From contig CAVVFZ010000034.1 of NCBI GenBank assembly GCA_963747555.1, positions 124,001 to 188,000 on the forward strand: a stretch of DNA of 64,000 bases, written 5' to 3'. Below, piece by piece: positions 18,238 through 27,027 of the stretch. Position 1 is the stretch's first letter; each line of letters opens with the position of its first letter. The notes under the pieces were generated by a model. That model was not told the DNA's origin. It did not search any database and worked only from the letters and a program-made list of their open reading frames with translations. This DNA is from DUZB01 sp963747555 (lineage in GTDB: Bacteria > Desulfobacterota > DSM-4660 > Desulfatiglandales > Desulfatiglandaceae). Position numbers and translations under genes: made by a program.

Positions 18238-19882
18238 TCAATACGTCGGCTTTCGCAGCCCGTAATCATCCGCGATCACCTGGTAACAGTTATAGCTGGA
18301 TCCCCGTCCGATGGCGGGACCGCCCGCAACGCCCGAGGAGCACATATACAGGCCCTTGATAAAGGTCTTGAGACCGCCCGGCAGTCCTCGGAAACGACCG
18401 CTCTGGGAACCGCCGCAGTTGCCTTCCGACCAGCCCCCTTCCCGCATGTCCAGATGGGTATCCTGAATATCGATGGGGGTGGCAACGCGCTCGGCGATGA
18501 GATTGTCCTTGGTCATGTTGGGGGCGTATTTCCGCCATTGTTTCATCATGTCATCCACAAACTCGTCATGGAGCTGCCGCCATTCCTTTCTGGAGAAAAG
18601 GCGTGCCGGGGCGGTGAATTCCTCCACATGGATGCTGTGTTTTCCCTTCGGGGGCCCGGGTGGGGTCCCAGATGCTGTCGGGCGCCGTTAAGAGATGAAA
18701 CTTGGAAGGCATGCCCAACAGAAAGATTTCGTGCATATACTTGTCTTCCGTATATCCCAGATCCTTGGGCAGGTAGTAGGTGCGCGGGGTGCAATTAATA
18801 TCGGGGTTGTCCTTGGCTGCCGTATACTGGGGCAGCTCATGCACGCCGATGGGTCCCCAGAAGAGTTGCGCGCGATCAAAGAAGTAGGTGTCCACTTTCC
18901 GCTTCATGGGCGTGGTAAGATGATCCGGGCCGATCATGCGGAGAAACAACTGAGGCGTGGCATTGTCGGATACCACCATCTGTTTGGCCTCTATTTCCGT
19001 GCCGTCCAGGAGTTTGATGCCTTTTGCCCTGCCGTTATCGATCAAGAGCTTATCCACTTCGGAGTTGAGGAAATACTCCACCCCCAGCTTCTTGCCGGCC
19101 GAAACCAGGGAATCCGTAATGGACTGGGTCCCCCCTTTGGCAATGGCCGCCGTCTCCCATCCCAACACCAGGTGGAGCGTCGCAAAGGCGAACATGATGC
19201 CCGGCACGTCATCGGGGTAGATGCCGCAGGAGGTGAGGAACCCTCTCATGGTCAGAATCCTCAGCTCAGGACTCTCAAAGATAAAGTGGGCCCATTCCTT
19301 GGCGGTCATGAAGTGCATGGAGGGATCAAAACCCGTTTTAGGATCGAGGACCAGTCTTTCCAGGGCATCCGGCACGCCGTAAGGGGTGGGGACGGAATAT
19401 CGAAATTCGTGAAACGCAGGCCGGATGTATTTGTCGTATTTGTCCGTCCAGTACAGATAGGCCTCGGCGTCAGCCTTGGAAAAGCGGGCGATTTGATCGT
19501 ACGTCTTTTTGACGTTTGACTCGCTGTATTCCGTCTTTCCGGTCTTGGGGTCCACTACCTTATAACCTGCATAGGCCACATAAGAAGTGCCGTCATCAAA
19601 GACGGCCGCTTCATTGGTATCCGGGAACACATACTCCAGACCTTCTTCGCGGAGGTTGAATTCCTTGTAGGCCGGGTGGCCGTAATACCGTGTAAAGTGG
19701 GCGCAGAAATTGCCTCGAAACCCGGGGGCCGGAGAGTCGTCAAAGGATACGGCCCCGCCGCCCAGATGATCCAGCCGTTCAAAAACCCCTACTGATAAAC
19801 CCGCCTTGGCCAGATAAGGGGCAATGGTCGTCCCATGATGTCCACCGCCAATGACTACCGCATCGTAAGATTTGTCCGCCAT
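18238..19882 (-). CDS. Phytoene desaturase-like FAD-dependent oxidoreductase (one frameshift)
   Basis: About 548 residues once a frameshift at 18640-18643 is corrected. The N-terminus has the dinucleotide-binding VVIGGGHHGTTIAPYLAKAG and an ERLDHLGGGAVS block, as in CrtI/phytoene-desaturase-type flavoproteins. The C-terminus has LYMCSSGVAGGPAIGRGSSYN, the second FAD-contacting block. Removing one A from the run gives PEGKHSIHVEEFTAPA, a continuous strand expected in the family. There is no carotenoid gene nearby. In the context of EtfBA and HdrA it more likely oxidises or reduces a ring intermediate in a degradation pathway. The substrate is unknown. Confidence 0.8.
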
Positions 19883-19950
19883 GTTGTGTTCCTCCTGTTT
19901 CTTTTAATATGGTTGAAATTTTTTATATCAAAATTGAAATCACAAATATG

Positions 19951-19968
19951 AAAGCAGGTGCCTGCTTT
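19951..19968. terminator. Hairpin between the flavoprotein gene and etfB
   Basis: AAAGCAGG-TG-CCTGCTTT is a perfect 8-bp inverted repeat in the 180-base gap between the flavoprotein start and the etfB end. It lacks a clear U-tract on the minus strand, so it may attenuate or stabilise transcript ends rather than terminate fully. Confidence 0.35.
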
Positions 19969-20062
19969 CTCCATTGCATGCTGCATAGCCCGCGAAATTC
20001 CAGAGGCCTGGCAAGTGACCTGAAACCTGAACCCTGAAACCGTGCCCCGTGCACGTTTCCAT

Positions 20063-20856
20063 CTATCTGAGGCTCATGAAAATTTCGGCCAGTTTTCCGG
20101 CCTGATCCTCCACCGATCCTTCAATAAGCTGGCAGTTTCTTCCCATGTCGGGAGGAGAGGAGAGGGCCGCAATCCCCATCTTCTGGAGCGCTTCCCTCGG
20201 CTACGCCGAAATCATTGGCGCTCCAGGTGGAAATGGCGCCCGATCCCTTCATCGTCTTCAGCATTTTGGTTCTGGAGATGTACCGCAATTCACCCACCTC
20301 ATTGCTTACGGTCACCAGCGCCGGCATTTTGGCTTTCACCCGTTCGTATCCGTCGGGCAGGCTCTTCTTGACCAGCACGTTCCCATCCTCCACATGTGAT
20401 CTCCCGGGCCAGACTGATGCACGGAAGATCAAGCATTTCCCCCAGGATGAGACCCACCTGTCCCGAATCCCAGTCTCCGGCCTGCCTTCCCGCCAGGATC
20501 AGGTCGTATTTGCCGATCTTCCGGATGGCGCCCGCCAGGGCCGTTGCGGTGGAATAACTGTCCAGCTTTTCAAAGGCCTCGTCTTCCAGCAGGATCAATT
20601 CATCGGCGTCTGCCGCCAGGGCCTTTCTGAGTACCGTGTCCGAAACCTTTTTGCCGAGGCTCAGGACCGTTATTCTTCCGCCAAGCTCTTCTTTCAGTCG
20701 AATGGCCGCCTCCAGGGCATTTTCATCAAACGGACTGATGACCTGGGGTGCATCCACGACCACTTCCATCTTTTGCGCATCCACGCACACGTCGGAAAGG
20801 GGCGCTTCCGGATCGGGGATCTGTTTGGCGCAGACGATGATATGTAATTCCGTCAT
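20063..20856 (-). CDS. etfB: Electron transfer flavoprotein beta subunit (two frameshifts)
   Basis: About 264 residues, the normal EtfB length, after correcting frameshifts near 20396 and 20183. The N-terminus MTELHIIVCAKQIPDPEAP is typical, and the AMP/FAD-contacting motif LILAGRQAGDWDSGQVG is intact. Removing one T gives the expected EITVEDGNVLVKK. After the second repair the protein ends with a KMGIAALSSPP-type segment and the helix LAEIFMSLR, stopping at 20063. EtfB with EtfA carries electrons from acyl-CoA dehydrogenases. The ATG overlaps the etfA stop, so the two are translationally coupled. Confidence 0.85.
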
Positions 20857-21844
20857 GACAACTCCTCCAGTTTTTCTATGAGAGCGGGTATAACCTCTTC
20901 ATAATCTTCCACCACGCCGTAATCGGCCACCTTGAACATGTTGCAGCCCGGATCCGTATTGATGGCGATGATCTTTTTGGAATGAACCATGCCCACCAAA
21001 TGCTGGATGGCCCCCGATATTCCCACCGCCACATAGATATCCGGAGCGATCATGGTGCCGGTGAGCCCCACCTGATGGTCCGAAGAGATCCAGCCCTTGT
21101 CCACGGCCACCCGGCTGCATCCGATCATGACGCTGCCGAAGATCTTGCTCAGGGCCTCTCTCAGTTCCTCAAGCATCTCAAAGCCGTCTTCTTCTCCCAG
21201 GCCCGCTCCGCCGGCCACGACCACGTTCGCCTTGTCCAGGGAAACCACGTCCTCCTTGACGATTTCAAGCGATTCCACCCGCTTCATGGATTCCTCGATA
21301 TTCCCTTTGATCTCCACCAGTTCCCCAACGGCAGCGCCAGGCTCCGCGGGCGGAAAAACCTTTCCGCGCACCGTCGCCAATTGGGGATCGCCCGTGCATT
21401 TGAAAACCGAGATGGCATTGCCCCCTGAAACCGGTTTGGTCCTGAGCAGAAGCCCGTCCGCCGGATCAATGGCCAGGTCGATACAGTCGGTGGTCAGTCC
21501 GGATTTCATGCGGCAGGCCAGTCTCGGACCCAGCTCCATTCCCGATGAAGCCGTGGCTCATGAGAAGGATTTTCGGTTTGATCTCGCCGCAGGCCTGTTC
21601 CAGGGCCTTGAGCCACAGATCGGCCTGAAAACCCCGCAGCAGGGGATGCTCCAACCTTATAGACCCTGGCCGCACCGTAAGTGAGGGCCTGGTCGGCCGC
21701 TCCGGAAATCCCGTCCCCCATCAAGAGCAGGGAAAAGTCGCCGCCCGTTTCACCGGCCAGTTTCTTTCCCGCGCCCAACAATTCAAGGGTCCTCGTATTC
21801 AAGGCGCCCTCTTTTACTTCTCCCAGTATCAAAACCTCGCTCAT
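20853..21844 (-). CDS. etfA: Electron transfer flavoprotein alpha subunit (two frameshifts)
   Basis: About 330 residues after two single-base corrections near 21653 and 21540. The C-terminal FAD domain is intact: VVVAGGAGLGEEDGFEML, then GCSRVAVDKGWISSDHQVGLTG, then YVAVGISGAIQHLVGM and INTDPGCNMFKVADYG. The N-terminal domain begins SEVLILGEVKEGALNTRTLEL. Repairing the frame gives ARVYKVEHPLLRGFQ and SHGFIGMELGPRLACRM, matching the family. The order etfA-etfB with a membrane FeS oxidoreductase just upstream is the arrangement seen for quinone-linked ETF systems in anaerobes that oxidise acyl-CoAs. Confidence 0.85.
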
Positions 21845-21892
21845 CCTGAACCTCCCTCTTAGGATTTACTGTTGGCATTGAAAATCTCTTAC

Positions 21893-23852
21893 CTATTCGT
21901 GCAATTCGTCTGATTCGTGGTCCGAAACGGTCGCCTGCAAAACCAGTTCATTCAGGTCCATGACCCGGAACGGTTCTTTCAAACCAGCGGCTTTGCGCGC
22001 ATCCTCCATCATGATGAGACACAAGGGGCATGCGGTGATGAGGATCTCGGCGCCCGTGGCCTCGGCTTCCCGGATCCGGACCGCGCTCATCTTGACCTCC
22101 CCCTGCAGGTCCTGCCACATCCTTCCGCCGCCTCCGCCGCAGCAGAGGCTGTTCTCCCGGCAATGCTCCATCTCCACCAGTTTGATGCCGGGAATGGCGC
22201 GAATAATTTCTCTCGGTTCGTCAAAAATCCGATTGTGCCGTCCCAGATAACAGGGATCATGGTAGGTCACCGTTGCCTCCAGGCCTTTCTTTAAGGGAAG
22301 CTTTCCTTCCTTCAGCAGTTCCCAAAGGACTTGTGTATAATGGCGGGCCCTGAAGGGGGCGTCCGGATACTCATTGCGGAAGGTATGAAAACAGTGGGGC
22401 GATGAGGTCACCACCTCGGTAATGCCTTGTTTTTCAAAGATCTCCAGGCATCCCTCTCTCTGCTCCTCAAACAGCCCCAATTCCCCCACGCGCCGGGCAA
22501 TGTCTCCGCAGCAGGGCTCTTTCTTCCCCAGAATGCCGAAATTCACACCGGCTGTCTGAAGATTTTGGGAAAAAGACCGGGCGATTACGTTGCGCCGTAT
22601 CGTCAAAGGAGGTGGTGCAGCCCACAAAGTAGCACAGATCGGCTTCCGCCCCTTTCTTGGTGAGATCGGTCAGGTCCAGCTCCTTGGCCCAGGCCCCCCG
22701 CTTGCTCTTGGAGGACTCCCAGGGGTTGCTGTATTTGAAAAGCTTTTCGAGGGTCTGGCTCAAAAGCGGAGGAACCAGCGTTCCTTCCTCCACCGCAACC
22801 ACCCTTTTTCGGGTCACGGCCTCGAAGGCGGCACCATAGACCGGACAGACCTCCAGGCATGCCCGGCAGGTGGTGCAGTACCAGAAATTATCCTCCACTT
22901 TTGTTGCCTGGTTGCGACTCAGAAACCGGATATCTCCCAGTGGAGAATGCTTCTGCCACAATTCATGCCGCATGGCCTGGACAAAATCGCGGGGCGCGAA
23001 AGGCTCCCCCGCGCCGGCCGAAGGACAGGCCGCAACGCACCGGCCGCACCGCATACAGCCGTCAAAGAAGATGGCGTCGCCCAGGTCAAATTCACCGGCA
23101 TTGTCTTCTATTCCCAATACCCTGGGTTCGGCGGCGCCCTGAAAATAAATGCCTGCCGGCGCTCCCAGGATATGAAACAGTTTGGTGTAGGGAATCACGG
23201 CGATGAAACCAAGGCAGAGGAGGGTATGCAGCCACCAGAGAAACGGGTAACTTGATTCGGCTGTGGCCGGAACAAAGAGCCCGCTTACTCCCCAGCCTAC
23301 GAAGGACCATGCGGCCCAGGCCGGATGCAGGGCGGAAAGCCTTGCCCCTTCCAGCACGAAACCCGACAGCACAATCAGCAGGAACCACAGAGGAACTAGG
23401 GCATCCTCCAGCCTTCTTTCAAGCCGGGGGACGCGCTGCAGGTATCTGCGGATGAGCGCCCACAAAATCCCTGCCAGAAGCATGAGGCCCGCCACATCCA
23501 TGACCAGGGAAAAGATCAGGTAGGCCGGGCCCGTGAGAAAGGAAACGACATAATGGTGGACGGCCAGCACGCTGGTCCCCACAAAAAGGATCAGAAAACC
23601 CCAGAAGATAGAGAGGTGCATGATCCCCGCGGCCATTTCCCCCTGAAGTATCCGTCGCCCAAGGAAGGCGTCCATCAGCATCTTTTTAAGAGCATCCCCG
23701 GAAAAGGGGACCCGGGAGGATTTCGCGGCCTTTTTCCAGACCCGGATATGGGCGGCTATACCTGCCAGAAAAAGCCCCGTGGCCAGGACCGCAAGGACGT
23801 AGAAGATCCAAACGGAGTCGATCTGCCAGAACATGTTGCGATGGGGCGCCAT
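21893..23852 (-). CDS. Membrane FeS oxidoreductase, ETF:menaquinone oxidoreductase type (one frameshift)
   Basis: About 652 residues. The N-terminal 250 residues are a NarI-like cytochrome-b-type membrane domain with five or six hydrophobic helices. Next is a ferredoxin pair (CMRCGRCVAACPSAG and CTTCRACLEVCP), then two CCG domains (YFVGCTTS...KKEPCCGD and YHDPCYLGRHN...NSLCCGGGGG). A frameshift near 22595 separates CTTSFDD from VIARSFSQ. This layout matches the EMO proteins proposed to pass electrons from EtfAB to menaquinone in Geobacter and syntrophs. The gene lies just upstream of etfA in the same direction. The last nine residues are encoded by a short repeat also found at 18207-18235. 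Confidence 0.85.
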
Positions 23853-23987
23853 GGAATCCTTTTCACCTTTGCCCTCCCGTCCGAAGGGACCCGGGTATAG
23901 GAGGAATTTTAGATTTTGGATTTTGAATGGGGTTCATTATTGTTCTTTTTCTAATTGACTTGTCAAAGCAATTGTTTTTATAAAGTC

Positions 23988-24002
23988 ATAAGGTTTTCTT
24001 AT
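23988..24002. promoter_or_regulatory. Candidate LysR operator
   Basis: ATAAG-GTTTT-CTTAT is a perfect 5-bp inverted repeat with a 5-base spacer, fitting the T-N11-A rule of LysR-type binding sites. It sits between the divergent membrane FeS oxidoreductase gene and the LysR gene, 30 bases before the LysR start. A second half-site, ATATGCTTAT, follows at about 24013. Binding here could control both genes. Confidence 0.45.
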
Positions 24003-24032
24003 GCTGCAAAAGATATGCTTATGGGATAGAGA

Positions 24033-24912
24033 ATGCGAATCAACCTGAATCAGCTCCGGTCTTTCTTCCTGGCGGCCCGCGAAAAAAGTATTACGAAGGC
24101 CGCCGAGGCCTTGTATATCACCCAGCCGGCGGTGACCATGCAGATCAAATCGCTGGAAGTAGGATCTGGCGTTGAAGCTTTTTACGCGGTATGGAAAGGG
24201 GCTTGAGCTGACCGATGCGGGCAGGGTTCTTTTTGGTTATGCCGAACGGGTATTTGAAATCGTGGAGGAGATGGAATACGTCCTGAAAGGCCATGCCGAT
24301 CTTTCCCATGGCTCTTTGACCATCGGCACCACAAGAAGCTTTGCAAGGCACCTCATGCCGGGGCTCCTTGCGCGTTTTCAGGAAAAGTATCCCGGCGTCA
24401 AAGTATTCCTCAATGTGGGGAGTTCAACAAAAATTGCCGATGGCGTGATGGCCTATGCCTACGACCTGGGAGTCATCGGTCGAATTCCCTTTCGAAGCAA
24501 ACTGAGCGTGGTTCCCTATTCAAAAGAGGAGTTCTGCCTTGTGGTTCCCACCAGTCATCGATTGGCCGGGATGAAGGAGGTAGGGTTTCAGGATGTGAAA
24601 AACGAGCCCATCATCATTCGCGAGGATGGATCAGGTTCCAGATATGCCATCCTCTCCCTGCTCAGTTCCCACGGTATAAAGCCGTCGGTCCTCCTGGAGG
24701 CGGAGAGCGTTGAGTTTATCAAGGAGTACATCATCAAAGGTAAGGGCATATCCTTTCTTTACAAACCGGAAATCCGCCTGGAGGCCCAGTTGGGTCTTCT
24801 CAAGCCCCTGACCTTGAAGGAAGGCCCCATCCTCATACAGACCGATGTGGTTTTTCCAAAGGAAATGGACCTGACGCCACCCACTAAGGCGTTTCTTCGT
24901 CTGTTTGAGTAG
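24033..24912 (+). CDS. LysR family transcriptional regulator (one frameshift)
   Basis: About 293 residues with one base too many near 24160. The N-terminal winged helix reads LNQLRSFFLAAREKSITKAA, then ALYITQPAVTMQIKSLE, a standard LysR DNA-binding domain. The expected continuation DLALKLFTRYGKGLELTDAG appears in the next frame. The effector domain is complete (TIGTTRSFARHLMPGLLARF, then FCLVVPTSHRLAG). It is divergent from the minus-strand redox block, so it is the natural candidate regulator of etfBA and neighbours. Inducer unknown, perhaps an aromatic or acyl-CoA intermediate. Confidence 0.8.
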
Positions 24913-25095
24913 ACGCCGGGTTGAGGTTTCAGGTTTCGGGTTTCAGGTTTCAGGACTTGCCGTTTCTCATTCTGAATCTAAGATTTCAGGTCAGGCAATT
25001 TTGTCATGGCCACAGGATTGTACTATTAAATCCGTTAAAGGCCATCAGACGAGGCTGACACCTGACACCTGAAACCTCCCTCCCTGCCTGGCCTC

Positions 25096-26479
25096 CTACT
25101 CCTTTCCCCCGTTCCGACAAAGCACCGCGGCCATGCATTCAACGGCCCGGGACAATTCCCGGAACACGGGAACCCCCAGGTCTCTTGCTTCCTTTTGAAA
25201 GGCTTCGGCCAGGTCCTTTTGACCAAGCAGCCAGAAGAAAGCCGGTTTGCCTGTCTCTCTGACGACTTGCATCGTACTTTGAAGGTTGAATTTCCGCGCC
25301 AGCCCTCCCAGAAAGATATGGAAAAGAACCGCATCTACCCCGGAGTCGTCACAGACCGCCCGGATGGACTCCCCGTAAGCCCTTCTCAATCCCCGATCGT
25401 TCTATGGCCGGCCAGAGGTCGATGGGATTGGACACCGGCATCCATTCGGGATACACTCCCTCTAAAATGGTGCGGGATTTTTCGCAGAGATCGGCCAGCT
25501 CCAGCCCGTATCGGTCCAGGAAATCGGCGGAGACAATGCCCCCCGCCCCGCTGAATGTTACGACGGCCACCCGTCCACCCTTTCGTTTCAGAGGTTCGGG
25601 ATACACTGCCAGGCTCCTGGCCAGATCCATCATCTGATTGAAGTCGTCGGCTCGTACCACGCCCGCCTGGTCCATGGCTCCGCTCAGCACGGCCCCGTTT
25701 CCTGCAAGACTGGCCGTATGGCTCATGGCAGCCTCGGCCCCCTTTTCACTTCTTCCCCCCTTAAGGAGGACGATTGGTTTTTCCGAATTCCTGCAAGCCT
25801 GCAGAAATCGCCGACCGTCTGTGACCGATTCAATGTAAAGGGCTATGGCACGGGTGTCCCCATCCTCTATCAAATATTCCAAAAGATCGCATTCATCCAC
25901 ATCGACCTTGTTTCCGATGGAGCAGACCTTGCTTATCCCCATGATGCCATGGGACATCAGGTCTATAAGGAACCCCCCGGATAACATGCCGCTTTGGACT
26001 ACCAGCGAAACATCGCCCGACGGTAGGCCATCCGCCCAGATGGTAGGGGAAACAAAGGAAAATACATGTCTGGCGACTGCATCCACCACGCCCATACAGT
26101 TTGGCCCCCAGATGCGGATGGGACTTTCGCGGGCAATTTCGGTCAGTTCATCCTGCAGGTTTTTTCCTGTTTTCCCTGTTTCAGCAAATCCGGCGGACTC
26201 GATGATAACCCCGGGAATGCCGCGACCCACGCAGTCCCGGACCACCGCCGGCACCATGGGGGCAGGCACAAAAATGATAGCGAGTTCCACCGGATCGGGG
26301 ACGTCCCCAACGGAGGAATAACACGGCTGCCCATCCATTTCCTTGTAACGAGGGTTGATCGGATAGACCGGACCCTTGAAACCGGACTTTAAATTGTGCC
26401 ATATGGAAAATGCGCCCTTTTTTGGATTTGCCGTGGCGCCCACGAGAGCGATGCCTTTCGGATTAAAAAAATATTCCAT
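25096..26479 (-). CDS. NDP-forming acyl-CoA synthetase, alpha-type chain (one frameshift)
   Basis: About 460 residues, the length of a stand-alone alpha chain. It starts with a CoA-binding domain (FFNPKGIALVGATANPKKGA), followed by the succinyl-CoA-synthetase-like flavodoxin domains. SHTASLAGN contains the His that is phosphorylated in this family. A frameshift near 25395 separates NPIDLWPAIERSG from KAYGESIRAVCDDSGVDAV-type sequence; the tail then runs to TAG at 25096. These enzymes interconvert acyl-CoA + ADP + Pi and acid + ATP. No separate beta (ATP-grasp) gene lies beside it; the fused enzyme at 27028 could supply that domain. An alpha chain alone is not expected to be active. Confidence 0.8.
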
Positions 26480-26548
26480 TCTTTTTGGTTTCCCGACCTT
26501 TCTGAAAAGTCCCTTCCGGTATCGAGGGAGGTGATTCTTATTTAGTTA

Positions 26549-26727
26549 GGGCCGCGGAAAAAATGTATTATCCCAACTTCCATCACCTCTTCGGTCCCTT
26601 TTGCCCGCTCTTCAATCGTCAAGTCCTCAAAATAGTAAGACTATTCTTGCGGGTTGCCGATTTCAGATCGAACAAACTGAACTCGAATATGCGCGTAATT
26701 TGGAACAACTCATTTTTTCCGCGGCCC
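26549..26727 (+). repeat. 179-bp MITE-like element, copy 1
   Basis: Begins GGGCCGCGGAAAAAATG and ends with its exact inverted complement, CATTTTTTCCGCGGCCC. It is flanked by TTA on both sides (26546-26548 and 26728-26730), a 3-bp target duplication. A near-identical copy in the opposite orientation is at 52689-52867. No ORF of note inside. The rest of the gap 26480-27027 holds nothing else I can name. Confidence 0.85.
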
Positions 26728-27027
26728 TTATAAAGCGAAGAGGATAAACCAAATCCCCGTCCGGAATGTAAAGCAATTGAGAAGGGGTGTCAATTTGACA
26801 GTTTGAAAAAGTTTTCGACGACAAAGGGACACCGTCTCTTTATCCATTCCTCGATTCCATTTTACATAGTGCCGAAATTGCGATAGGTTAGCCCAGAAAT
26901 CTGTCTGTTTGCAACTCCGGCATTGCTTTTGCTCTGAATCGTGGGGATCGGTGCTTAATTGGAAAAAGAAATGATGGTCGGATCAGCCGAACATTGGAAG
27001 GAATCCTAATACATAGGAGAAAGCCAG

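Noticed and set aside
18200..18240. ATTCGTG units as a CRISPR-like array
   Set aside because: Units are 7 bases with 2-base gaps and no spacers.
26790..26960. GGGACACCGTCTC-type stretch as a RAYT/REP-associated repeat
   Set aside because: Only a single loose occurrence was seen and no IS200-like transposase, so nothing supports it.
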